Below are positions 5,939-14,308 of a stretch of DNA of 32,711 nt, one piece after another. The first letter of the stretch is position 1, and each line of letters opens with the position of its first letter. A program made the position numbers and the translations under genes. The notes under the pieces are model-generated. The model saw only the letters and a program-made list of their open reading frames with translations. It searched no databases and was not told the origin of the DNA. This stretch comes from CAZTTH01 sp964615975 (lineage in GTDB: Bacteria > Verrucomicrobiota > Lentisphaeria > JABSQK01 > JAJFLO01): positions 1-32,711 of the forward strand of contig CAZTTH010000040.1 of assembly GCA_964615975.1 (NCBI GenBank), given 5' to 3'.

Positions 5939-7448
5939 ACGGATCAACCCAGCGTACCGGAGATTTTTGCCAATCGGCGCCGCACTGTAAGAATTCCCGC
6001 ACCAGGTCACGTGAATTGAGGCTGGTATCGATCAGACGAACTTCCGGTTGGTTGAGGAGCTGTTTTAGTACCGGGAATCTCCCGCCGCCACCTGCGATGG
6101 TATGGCTGTTGAAAGCCACCCGTAAACGCGATCCGGTTTTCCAAATCGTGCCATCAGAGGAATTCAATGATGTAATGGTTCCGGTTGCAGAATCGCACAC
6201 TGGATGCACCCCCCATATCCCATTAAAGGAATTGGTATGGCGGTAGGCTTGCTGCTCATTAAATATGGTGATGATTTCAGCAGGAGTTAATTCAGCGATG
6301 CCGATCGTGTTTTCATAGGGTATAGTGGCGAATAAGCCGGCTTCATCAAGCCATTGATTCCCAGGCCAGGAATGGTCAGATAAAATCCCATGAAAGACGA
6401 CATCGACATTGGTTTTCCAGGCGATTGCCCGGCAAATGATTTCACTCATCGGACAATCGCTGCCGGGAATTCCAGCGCTCGAGACTGCTTTATTGACGTG
6501 GACAATTTTCTTTTTGGCAAAATGATCGGCAGATTGCAACCAACCCAAAACCGCGTCATGACAAACTGCGTCCTGTTCTTCACCAGCGATATCTATCATT
6601 TGTGATGCGATGCCAAGCACCTGTTGCTTGATGGGTTCAATCTCTACAGTAATCCGCGCCAGGTATCTACCCTTGCAGCCAGCCTGAACATACCATGAAT
6701 GGGCTATCTTTTTGCCGACAAACAGACGATGAGTATGGCCGCCGAGAATCAAGTCAATTTGGGGAAAACGGCGGGCGATATCCATGATTTCATTGACGTT
6801 TCTTTTATCGTTCTCCATAAAGCCTTGGTGCAATGCGGCAATGATCAAGGCGGGACGGTGCGCCATGATTTCGGGCAACAGAGTTTCAATCAGAGGCATA
6901 GCCATTGTGATTTCATAACCTTTCATGTTGGATCCCCATAACCAATTCTGAAGGAATGAGGAGTTCATGCCTATGACCGCGATTTTGACACCCGACTTTT
7001 CATAGATTCGATAGGCCGGAAATGACGGAGCGTTTATCAGGCTGAAATTGCCATTGATGATCGGAATACGACAAGTTTCTAAAAGGTCGCGGAGGCGATC
7101 CACACCAAAATCAAGCTCATGATTGCCTGGAATCCAGGCATCATAATTTAATTTATTCAGCATAATTATCCCGACCTCTCCCGAGGATAACTGGCCGATC
7201 AGCGATCCCTGGATACTATCCCCGCAATCGATTAATAAACAGTGCTTTTCTCCACCGGCACGCTCGCGCTCCCGGCGTATCAGGGTAGCCAGACGCAACC
7301 AATCGCCCTCAGGATTGATGGTATTGTCCCAAGCGAATTCCGCGTGAATGTCGGTGGTATTGAGTATGGTTAGTTCAATCGACTTGGAGCTTGCAGGAGT
7401 GAAATGTACGAGGAGAAAGAATGTAAATGATGGCAACCAGGGCTTCAT
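5913..7448 (-). CDS. Secreted 5'-nucleotidase/UshA-like metallophosphoesterase
   Basis: 511 residues from the ATG at 7448 (a GTG two codons upstream is possible). An N-terminal hydrophobic signal, PSFTFFLLVHFTPASS, directs export. The calcineurin-like domain has the full metal-site set (numbered from the GTG): TTDIH (D35, H37), GDS (D79), GNHE (N111, H112), LHQG (H209) and GGHTH (H240, H242). The C-terminal 5'-nucleotidase domain follows, with PMSEIICRAI, IPYENTIGIAELTPAEI and AGGGGRFPVL in the substrate-binding region. Likely role: periplasmic hydrolysis of nucleotides or UDP-sugars to scavenge phosphate and nucleosides. Substrate cannot be told from sequence. It is divergent from the DAHP synthase gene, with a 119-bp gap. 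Confidence 0.88.
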   Translation of the reverse strand: MKPWLPSFTFFLLVHFTPASSKSIELTILNTTDIHAEFAWDNTINPEGDWLRLATLIRRERERAGGEKHCLLIDCGDSIQGSLIGQLSSGEVGIIMLNKLNYDAWIPGNHELDFGVDRLRDLLETCRIPIINGNFSLINAPSFPAYRIYEKSGVKIAVIGMNSSFLQNWLWGSNMKGYEITMAMPLIETLLPEIMAHRPALIIAALHQGFMENDKRNVNEIMDIARRFPQIDLILGGHTHRLFVGKKIAHSWYVQAGCKGRYLARITVEIEPIKQQVLGIASQMIDIAGEEQDAVCHDAVLGWLQSADHFAKKKIVHVNKAVSSAGIPGSDCPMSEIICRAIAWKTNVDVVFHGILSDHSWPGNQWLDEAGLFATIPYENTIGIAELTPAEIITIFNEQQAYRHTNSFNGIWGVHPVCDSATGTITSLNSSDGTIWKTGSRLRVAFNSHTIAGGGGRFPVLKQLLNQPEVRLIDTSLNSRDLVREFLQCGADWQKSPVRWVDPFICPQLRH

Positions 7449-7567
7449 TGACACACAGTGATTTGGTATTATTGATATAATCTCTTTTCCAAAGCATATT
7501 ATATTTCACTTTTAGACGACTAGGTATTCGTAATCATAATTACCATTTATTCGAGGAAGATCCTGAT

Positions 7568-8611
7568 ATGATCATTGTATTCAAGCCTGAGGCTACTGAT
7601 GATGATATAAAACTCATCGAGAAAAAAGTTATCGAATTCGGTTATGAACCGCGCCTGATCCGCGGAGTGGAACGCACCATCATCGGCGCTGTGGGTGATG
7701 AAACCATGCACAAATCTTTGGAATCCCTGCAAATCCTGCCGATGATCGAGAAAGTCATGCCGATTCAAAAACGCCACAAACTGGTGAGTCGGGAATTTCA
7801 CAAGGATTCCACCGTTATCAATATTAATGATGAAAAAATTGGTGATGGACATTTCATGGTGATTGCCGGACCGTGTTCAGTGGAAAGCCGGGAACAGATT
7901 ACTACGGTTACCAAAGATGTGATCAGGGCAGGCGTGAAAGTGATGCGGGCGGGCGCTTACAAACCCCGCACTTCACCTTATGATTTTCAAGGAATGCGGG
8001 AAGAAGGGTTGGCATTGCTGGCTGAAATGAAATCCCAATTTGGCATTGCCGTGGTAACTGAAGTATTGGGAGTATCCCACCTGGAGAAAGTCGCCAAAGT
8101 CGCCGATGTCCTGCAAATTGGAGCGCGCAATTGCCAGAATTATCATTTATTGGAAAATGTCGCGGGCGCCAATCGACCGGTATTGCTTAAACGGGGGATG
8201 GCAACGACGGTGGAAGAATGGTTATCAGCGGCGGAATATCTCATGGTTCATGGCTGTCAAAAAGTAATTTTGTGCGAACGCGGCATTCGCACCTTCGAAA
8301 CCGCAACTCGAAACACCATGGATTTATGTTCAGTAGCGGTTGCCAAACGTGAAACCCATTTGCCCGTGATCGTAGATCCCAGCCATGCGGCTGGAAAAGC
8401 AAATTTGGTCTTGCCGTTGACAAAAGCGGCGATTGCGGTGGGCGCTGATGGCGTAATCATCGAGGTACATCCCAACCCGGCGGAAGCCTGCAGTGATGCC
8501 GCCCAACAGTTGCCCTCCGCTAATTTTGATAAATTCATGGAGCAATTGCAACCTCTGATCAAACTTTGTTGTCAACCGAATCTTAATAATCCCGGGAAAA
8601 GTTTATTCTAA
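7568..8611 (+). CDS. aroF: 3-deoxy-7-phosphoheptulonate (DAHP) synthase
   Basis: It condenses phosphoenolpyruvate with erythrose 4-phosphate, the first step of the shikimate pathway. The 347 residues match the class I-beta form. An N-terminal ferredoxin-like regulatory domain (about 1-75, IIVFKPEATDDDI...) precedes the TIM barrel; in Thermotoga-type enzymes this extension mediates feedback inhibition by aromatic amino acids. Barrel motifs are GPCSVES (metal ligand C103), MRAGAYKPRTSPYDFQG, LLKRGM, DPSHAAG (H273), EVHPNP (E299) and CSDAAQQL (D310). A good Shine-Dalgarno (GAGGAAG) precedes the ATG. The gene is monocistronic and followed by a strong hairpin. The symbol is the generic one; aroA/aroG are also used for this family. 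Confidence 0.95.
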   Translation: MIIVFKPEATDDDIKLIEKKVIEFGYEPRLIRGVERTIIGAVGDETMHKSLESLQILPMIEKVMPIQKRHKLVSREFHKDSTVININDEKIGDGHFMVIAGPCSVESREQITTVTKDVIRAGVKVMRAGAYKPRTSPYDFQGMREEGLALLAEMKSQFGIAVVTEVLGVSHLEKVAKVADVLQIGARNCQNYHLLENVAGANRPVLLKRGMATTVEEWLSAAEYLMVHGCQKVILCERGIRTFETATRNTMDLCSVAVAKRETHLPVIVDPSHAAGKANLVLPLTKAAIAVGADGVIIEVHPNPAEACSDAAQQLPSANFDKFMEQLQPLIKLCCQPNLNNPGKSLF

Positions 8612-8655
8612 TCCGCTTCGGTCTATTTGATTATACTGGCATGATTGGAAAGTTG

Positions 8656-8694
8656 ATCGGCGATAAACGCTGGGGAGAGGCGTTTATCGCTGAT
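8656..8694 (+). terminator. Strong hairpin downstream of DAHP synthase
   Basis: The arms at 8656-8670 and 8680-8694 pair over 15 bp: the inner 11 bp (GCGATAAACGC/GCGTTTATCGC) are perfect and there is one G-U pair further out. The 9-base loop is TGGGGAGAG. It lies 45 bases after the stop codon. No T run follows, so if it ends transcription it is not a textbook intrinsic terminator; it could instead protect the 3' end. Confidence 0.55.
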
Positions 8695-8918
8695 AACTAT
8701 GATAATAATCCAAAGTGATTAATTGTATTACCCATTCTCCTTTTCTTGGATATTGGGAAGGGAACCAGGGCAATACCGCTAATATTCAGGAATCTTCTGA
8801 AACGATTCATTCAATTCTCCACTACAGGGTTTGCCTTTATTGTAAGGATTCAATGTTTTTTTATCCCTTACTGTTAAACAGCTATTCTGCATGGTGAATT
8901 TCACTTGGTTTTGTGTTG
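8695..8918 (+). other. Upstream region of the helicase gene
   Basis: With the hairpin, this fills the gap of about 300 bases between the DAHP synthase and the helicase. A 60-codon frame (8715-8897) starts here, but its composition is not protein-like and it matches nothing I know. No clear promoter or Shine-Dalgarno is visible before the helicase ATG at 8919. Confidence 0.4.
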
Positions 8919-11540
8919 ATGGACGAACTAAATAAAATTGAATTTTACTTTTCTGAAGGGCTTCGGCTTTGGTCAGTTAATCCTGAATTGGTTATCAGTC
9001 GGCATTTCTATGAACTCTGGGAGAAAGTGCATCATCCCCGTCCGTTCGCGATTGAGAATATGACAATCACTCTTCTGGGAGTGGCTTTAGCGTTGATCGA
9101 TGACAATAACTTGATTGGATACTATACCTGGGAAGCCAGTGAAGAATGTTGCTGTCTTTGTCTTGAGGGTGAAAAGACAACCCAGAAATACCTCATGATC
9201 TTTGAAGATGGATTCCCGCGTATATTAGAGCCCAAGATCGAATTCCATGATATTCGTGAGATCAGTTTCGGTGAACGATTGGAAGTGATTTATGATATCA
9301 TTTCCGAAGTCCAAACCAACCATTTGCATTGGGATTCAAAGGCAATTACCCGGAAAGACTATCTTAAATATTTAGCCTTGATCGAAAGCAATTACGATCG
9401 CGGTCTGATCAGTGTCATGAAGCAACTGAATCTGGACTCAATTCGCAAACTCTTTCAAAAAGCCATTGAAGATATGGCGTTGGATGAATTGAGTAATCAA
9501 TTGACTCTTCCACTGGACGGCAATTACGCGGCCGCGATTAAAACAAAATTGTCAGACGAAATGTCTGCTGAAGATCATCCCACAACCGAGTATAAATGCT
9601 ATCCCGTCGCCATATCTCAACGCACAGCTTGGAACGTGCTCTGTGAATTGCGTCTTCTGCAACAGGCATTACAATCCCAGGTCGATTTTGAAAAGAATTA
9701 TTTCATAAAGCTGACTTCTGCTCATGTGATTGAGCAATTTCCGGACGGAAGTCTGGCCCTCAAACTCCCTTTCGACCGGGATCTAACCATCAATGAAGGG
9801 GAAGTTCTGCAAGTATTCAAGCGCGGCGATTCCCGTCCCGTGGGTGTGATCTTCGTCGATCTCTATGACCGTGAATCTATTATGGGGCGATTGCAATGGA
9901 ACGAGTCACGAACGTTAGTAGAGTTGAACGGAGATTTTTTTGCCCGACCGCGAAAAAGTGCATTTCAATTGCTATCACTCCTGTTTACCGCGCTCACTGA
10001 ATCCTATAATCAAACGCAAAAATTCGCTTCGAAATTATTGAATGGCATCCTGGGCATCGATGAGTTGAATTTGGAATATTGTCTGCCGCCGCTTCCCGCT
10101 GTAAACAATGATCTTGACTCGACTCAGTATCAGGCGAAAAGCAATGCCTTGAACCCGAATAATCCATTGGTGATCATTCAAGGGCCGCCCGGCACTGGAA
10201 AGACCCATGTGCTGGTGGGAGTCATCCGCGAACTGGTAGCGCAAAATCGGCGCATTCTGGTTACTGCTCCTTCCAATACCGCGGTGGATAACATCTGCCG
10301 CAGAATCATGGATTTACCGGTATTACGAATCGGCAAAGATGAAAACAGCATTGCCCCGGATATCGCAGCGCGGATCTGGGTAGAAAATCCGGCAGCAGTA
10401 AAAGAGTTTTTACACAAACGCAAAAGAAATGGCTCAGTATATTGCGGCACTCATATCGGCATACTGAAGGATGATCTGGTTAATGCTGATTGGCAGAAAA
10501 ACGGACTCTATGATGCCATAGTTTTCGATGAAACCGGAATGACTCAGGTTTATGAACTATTGTTATGCGTGCAAATGACAACTCGCGCCATTCTGTTTGG
10601 GGATCATCAGCAATTGCCACCATTCCCATTGCCGGCCAGTGTAATTGCCGCTTTGAATGAAAGGGGGCCAATGCTGCGACGAGAGTGGTTGATCTTGCGG
10701 CGCAGTGTCATGGAATGGCTTATCGAAGTGCGGGGCCTGACCCCCTTCCTGCTGCAATCATCCTACCGTTGTCAGAATCCCCGATTATTACGTTTTGCTT
10801 CGATTCTTTTTTACAATGCCAGAGTTAAAACCAGTGAGATCGCTGAATATTATCATCTCCCTTATAATGAGAGACAGTCTAAATATCCTGATACCACATT
10901 ACGGCTTTATCGCACCAGTTCACTGCCATTGGATAAGCGTCGCGAGACCTTGGTAATGGAAAGCGCAAAACCCGGTCTTGAGAATCGTCTTGAAGCAGAA
11001 CTGGTGCGAAAAATATTTTATGAATTCCTGCAACGGTACTCCTTGCAGGAAATTACCATAATCGCTCCCTATCGACGGCAAGTGCGTTTGCTGCGTTCAC
11101 TTATTTCTCGTGAGAAAGTGGTAAAAACCATCGGCGATATCAATGATGAACAATGGAAGAACTTTCTCCATACCCGAATCGCCACAGTGGATAGTTTTCA
11201 AGGTGGCGAAAGTGACGCAGTGATCATTACCTATGTCCGGAGTAACGAGAATGATGGAATCGGATTCGTAGATGATCCCAATCGAATAAATGTGGCTCAT
11301 ACTCGATGTCGTCGGGAAATGGTTGTGATTGCCGACATCGATTGCTTACAACGACAATCCGCCAACTCCATCTTTAACCGTATGGAGCGTGCCTGTCGTC
11401 GTGATGGTGTAGTCATCGATGTTACTGAAACTGATCTGATGGATTGGGAAAATGATGGTATTAATCAGTATTCCAGGAAGAGTTTTAACTCGGACAACGA
11501 TCACAATCATAATCTAATACAGTCGAGCGCTATAACCTGA
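8919..11540 (+). CDS. Upf1/DNA2-like superfamily 1 helicase
   Basis: 873 residues from the ATG (GTG at 8913 and TTG at 8916 are alternatives). Residues 1-220 are an unrecognised N-terminal region with a cysteine cluster near 77-81. A beta-barrel-like segment follows (about 260-345), as in Upf1/IGHMBP2 proteins. The ATPase core has QGPPGTGKTH (Walker A), TAPSNTAVDNI (Ia), FDETG (Walker B, in place of the usual DEA), GDHQQLPP (III), QSSYRCQNPRLL (IV), IIAPYRRQV, TVDSFQGGESDAVI (V) and VAHTRCRREM (VI, arginine finger). It probably unwinds nucleic acid 5' to 3' using ATP. No CRISPR, restriction or nuclease partner is adjacent, so its job (repair, RNA turnover or defence) is open. The C-terminal 20 residues are polar and probably disordered. 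Confidence 0.85.
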   Translation: MDELNKIEFYFSEGLRLWSVNPELVISRHFYELWEKVHHPRPFAIENMTITLLGVALALIDDNNLIGYYTWEASEECCCLCLEGEKTTQKYLMIFEDGFPRILEPKIEFHDIREISFGERLEVIYDIISEVQTNHLHWDSKAITRKDYLKYLALIESNYDRGLISVMKQLNLDSIRKLFQKAIEDMALDELSNQLTLPLDGNYAAAIKTKLSDEMSAEDHPTTEYKCYPVAISQRTAWNVLCELRLLQQALQSQVDFEKNYFIKLTSAHVIEQFPDGSLALKLPFDRDLTINEGEVLQVFKRGDSRPVGVIFVDLYDRESIMGRLQWNESRTLVELNGDFFARPRKSAFQLLSLLFTALTESYNQTQKFASKLLNGILGIDELNLEYCLPPLPAVNNDLDSTQYQAKSNALNPNNPLVIIQGPPGTGKTHVLVGVIRELVAQNRRILVTAPSNTAVDNICRRIMDLPVLRIGKDENSIAPDIAARIWVENPAAVKEFLHKRKRNGSVYCGTHIGILKDDLVNADWQKNGLYDAIVFDETGMTQVYELLLCVQMTTRAILFGDHQQLPPFPLPASVIAALNERGPMLRREWLILRRSVMEWLIEVRGLTPFLLQSSYRCQNPRLLRFASILFYNARVKTSEIAEYYHLPYNERQSKYPDTTLRLYRTSSLPLDKRRETLVMESAKPGLENRLEAELVRKIFYEFLQRYSLQEITIIAPYRRQVRLLRSLISREKVVKTIGDINDEQWKNFLHTRIATVDSFQGGESDAVIITYVRSNENDGIGFVDDPNRINVAHTRCRREMVVIADIDCLQRQSANSIFNRMERACRRDGVVIDVTETDLMDWENDGINQYSRKSFNSDNDHNHNLIQSSAIT

Positions 11541-11937
11541 TCGCCATCAGATGAAATATCTAATCAGTTCGTTGATCAGAAGCAATGACTGACACTCCAT
11601 TTGACTCCGAGGTTACTTAGCACGGCAGGGAAATGAGCCTATCCCATCCTTAGTAACGGAGCGAATGGTGGCAGAGGGGTATAGAAGACTGAATATCGAT
11701 ATGCCGGGATTTGTGGATCATGGGACTTTGAAAATTAAATACCTGACAGGTTAAATTCATTATCTAATATCCGTTATTACCATCATCAGGAAGCTTATAA
11801 TCCATTCAACAAATTATGGGTGGAATCAGGATTCGAACGGCTTCCCGGATGCTAGAGCTAAATCAGGCGGCAACTATTACTGACGCCGAAATTCCCTGAT
11901 CATTAATCAATTAATCATTTCGCCACAGTTTTTGAAC
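11541..11937 (+). other. Gene-free stretch with a nested hairpin
   Basis: Between the helicase and the pseudopilin operon. At 11612-11657 an outer stem (GTTACT/AGTAAC with further pairing after one mismatch) encloses an inner GGGA/TCCC stem (11628-11631 with 11642-11645). A 49-codon open stretch (about 11602-11755, no start codon at its beginning) and a 27-codon frame at 11816 look faintly protein-like but are too short to name. A GGATTCGAAC motif near 11832 resembles a tRNA T-loop without the rest of a tRNA. The operon promoter is probably in the last 100 bases but was not identified. Confidence 0.4.
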
Positions 11938-12336
11938 ATGAAAGAAAATCGATTTACACTCATAGAAATATTGATCGCCATGGTGATCCTGGCTTTAACC
12001 TTAGGCGTCACCCTCATGATTTCCGGTCATTCAAAAGATGAATTAATTCGAGCTCATGATCGGTGGTTGATTCAGCATGCCTTGGAACAGGCAACGGAAT
12101 TTTATCTCGTGGCAGATCCCAAGGACTTGTCGTTGCCACGCGACTTGTTATCAGATGGATTTCGTGCCAATTGCCATGTGGACATCGTCGATAAAGGCTT
12201 GCCTGAATATGCACAAGTAGATGACTATCGCGGCTGGGTGTTAGCTGCTTATACCATTACCATTTTCGACAGCAAGGGCAAAATGCAGGCTCAGCAAACC
12301 ATCAATAAACTGATGTTGAAGGATTTGATCAACTGA
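11938..12336 (+). CDS. Minor pseudopilin, GspI-like
   Basis: 132 residues. The prepilin signal is very short: MKENR, then FTLIEILIAMVILALTLGV as the hydrophobic spine, with the conserved glutamate at +5. The residue before the cleavage point is arginine, not the usual glycine. The globular part is short and ends in a conserved-looking strand (AAYTITIFDSKGKMQAQQTI), as in GspI. GspI proteins help form the tip of the type II secretion pseudopilus. Its stop codon overlaps the next start (TGATG), so translation is probably coupled. A TTG two codons upstream is a less likely start. The order I-J-K supports the assignment; GspH and GspG are not adjacent. Confidence 0.75.
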   Translation: MKENRFTLIEILIAMVILALTLGVTLMISGHSKDELIRAHDRWLIQHALEQATEFYLVADPKDLSLPRDLLSDGFRANCHVDIVDKGLPEYAQVDDYRGWVLAAYTITIFDSKGKMQAQQTINKLMLKDLIN

Positions 12337-13019
12337 TGTCTACGCGTATCCTCACCTCTCCTATGGTATCTCCATGCAATAAATCTGTATTTCGACAATT
12401 CACTTTGATCGAAGTCATTATCGCTGTATCTCTGTTAGTCACTGTAATCGGGGTATTGTTTTTAGGGACATCCACGATCATGAGATCATGGGAACAAAGC
12501 CAAACCGAAGCCAATCAATTACAGGAACTATTGCTTGTGGATCGCACTCTCGATTCATTGCTCACCAATATCATCCCATTTACTTGGCCGAATAAAGATT
12601 TTCAACGTCCGCCGCAAACCCTGCATGGCGATAATGAACAGCTTTATTTTAATTATATCCATTCCTTCAATCGTTTGGAGGATGGGGCGATCAGAAGCTG
12701 TTGTCTGTTGCTGGAGAAAAACGAACTAGTCGCTTATTATTGCGAACGTCCACCTTTTCCAGAGAACTTAAACTCTGAGTATCTGAAGCGCTCAGTCCTG
12801 GCACGCAATGTCGGTTCAATTTCTTTTTTTTATCTCGACCGGGATGAGAATGCAAATATTGATTTTGTTAATGAATGGGAAGATCAGGATTACCTTCCCC
12901 TGGCAATTCTTTTACATATTGAATGGGAGAATGGCGCTGCTTACAATTGGTTGCGTCGAACTGCTGGAACCGCCTATCTGGAACGGTGGGGAAAATGGGA
13001 ACAAAGAAATCGTGAATAA
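12336..13019 (+). CDS. Minor pseudopilin, GspJ-like
   Basis: 227 residues with a longer leader than usual (about 21 residues: MSTRILTSPM...SVFRQ). The N-methylation motif and spine follow: FTLIEVIIAVSLLVTVIGVL, with glutamate at +5. The residue before the presumed cleavage site is glutamine rather than glycine. The globular domain has the alternating strands expected of GspJ, including VGSISFFYLDRDENANIDF and LPLAILLHIEWENG. The gene starts on the last base of the upstream stop and ends two bases before the next gene. GspI, GspJ and GspK form the complex that caps the pseudopilus and is thought to contact substrate. Confidence 0.8.
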   Translation: MSTRILTSPMVSPCNKSVFRQFTLIEVIIAVSLLVTVIGVLFLGTSTIMRSWEQSQTEANQLQELLLVDRTLDSLLTNIIPFTWPNKDFQRPPQTLHGDNEQLYFNYIHSFNRLEDGAIRSCCLLLEKNELVAYYCERPPFPENLNSEYLKRSVLARNVGSISFFYLDRDENANIDFVNEWEDQDYLPLAILLHIEWENGAAYNWLRRTAGTAYLERWGKWEQRNRE

Positions 13020-13021
13020 TA

Positions 13022-14146
13022 ATGAAATCATATAAAAAATCATCGCCAGGGTCAGCGCGCTTGTTTCCTCCACGAGTAAAATTCTGGATCGAAGATGAAA
13101 GCGGTTTGGCATTAATCATCGTATTGGGGGTTGTGAGCTTGTTCGCGGTACTTGCCGCGATGTTGATTAGTTCCGCGAAGGTTACCGGTATTAATTCGAA
13201 GATCAATGTCGATCGCAGTCTGATGAAGTATGCTGCGGAATCCGCTACTGCTTATACCCAATGGGTGATAATTAATTTCTACTACAATAATCCGAATCTA
13301 AATACCGGTGCGAATGCCGGCATTGGGGATGCCAGTGAATCCTGGTGGGCGGATGGCAGTGAACATCAACTTAATCTCCCCGACAACATAATCGCTTCTG
13401 TAAAAATCTATGACGTTAATCGCGGATGGGATATTAACCAATTGAAAAATCGCGGTGAGCAGCTCCAGATCAAAAATCGATTGGGTTTTGAGAACCCGGA
13501 ATTGCAGGATCGTCTCGAAGAATTTTTTGCCATCTTGAATGATTATATTGATCGTGAAGATAAAGCGTTAAGTCATCCGGATTATGGCATGGAAAACGAT
13601 GAATATGCACAATTGGGGTGGGAAAATTTTCCGCGCAATGGTGATCTGGTTTTTCGCGAAGAAATCTATTGGATAAAAAATGTCGAAGCTCTCGCTCCTG
13701 GGTTAACAAATTTTAAGATCGAGGTCGCCTTGCCGGATGATATGTTTCGTATATTACCACCTCCTGGGATCCGTTCGTCAACGGGGCGAAAACGCACCTA
13801 TTCTTTTTGGTCAGCACCAATCTATTGGCTTGAAACCCAGATTCAGGATTTAACCGTTGGCGATCGTGATCGCATCTTGGATTGTCGTCAGAAAGGTTTC
13901 GTCGATATCGACACCATTCAACAATGCTTAGGCTTTGAATTATTTCAAAAACTCCAAGGGAGGGTATCTTTTGATCCCAAGGATACGGAGGTGTTTACCA
14001 TTGATGTTGTGGCATCAACACCCAATGGTGATGTTCAACGGCGTCAAGTATCAACAATTGATTTAAAGCATTTACCCACTGGAGTTGGTGACAGCAATGT
14101 GATATTTACACCACCGCTTATTTACTGGCAGAAAATCTTCTATTGA
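13022..14146 (+). CDS. Minor pseudopilin, GspK-like
   Basis: 374 residues, the largest of the three as expected for GspK. The leader ends in DESG, followed by LALIIVLGVVSLFAVLAAML. As in other GspK proteins the +5 glutamate is missing. This member does have glycine at -1, unlike its two neighbours. Downstream are LMKYAAESATAYTQW and a central DYIDREDKALSHPDYG...WIKNVEALAPGL stretch, which corresponds to the alpha-domain insertion typical of GspK. Loss of +5 Glu makes GspK the likely tip subunit. Only two bases separate it from GspJ. The main secretion ATPase, secretin and membrane platform are outside the window. Confidence 0.82.
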   Translation: MKSYKKSSPGSARLFPPRVKFWIEDESGLALIIVLGVVSLFAVLAAMLISSAKVTGINSKINVDRSLMKYAAESATAYTQWVIINFYYNNPNLNTGANAGIGDASESWWADGSEHQLNLPDNIIASVKIYDVNRGWDINQLKNRGEQLQIKNRLGFENPELQDRLEEFFAILNDYIDREDKALSHPDYGMENDEYAQLGWENFPRNGDLVFREEIYWIKNVEALAPGLTNFKIEVALPDDMFRILPPPGIRSSTGRKRTYSFWSAPIYWLETQIQDLTVGDRDRILDCRQKGFVDIDTIQQCLGFELFQKLQGRVSFDPKDTEVFTIDVVASTPNGDVQRRQVSTIDLKHLPTGVGDSNVIFTPPLIYWQKIFY

Positions 14147-14308
14147 TATCGCGGAACCACCCAATAAGCTCGGATTGATCATATAGTCAGCTCGCGACAT
14201 CAATGTGCGTATAAAATTATTTCAGTTATCGGACTTCAAGAGAAAAAAACAAATGAAAAGCGCTCTTGGGTCATTTGGAGAGTGTTGGCCGGATTGCTTA
14301 ACCTCGAT

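Noticed and set aside
7470..7520. TATAAT-like boxes between the nucleotidase and DAHP synthase genes
   Set aside because: Several -10-like matches exist on both strands but none has a convincing -35 partner at 16-18 bases.
8715..8897. 60-codon plus-strand frame before the helicase
   Set aside because: No family resemblance, no Shine-Dalgarno, unusual composition.
11820..11885. Possible tRNA on the minus strand suggested by GGATTCGAAC
   Set aside because: No acceptor stem and no anticodon stem-loop can be formed around the T-loop-like motif.
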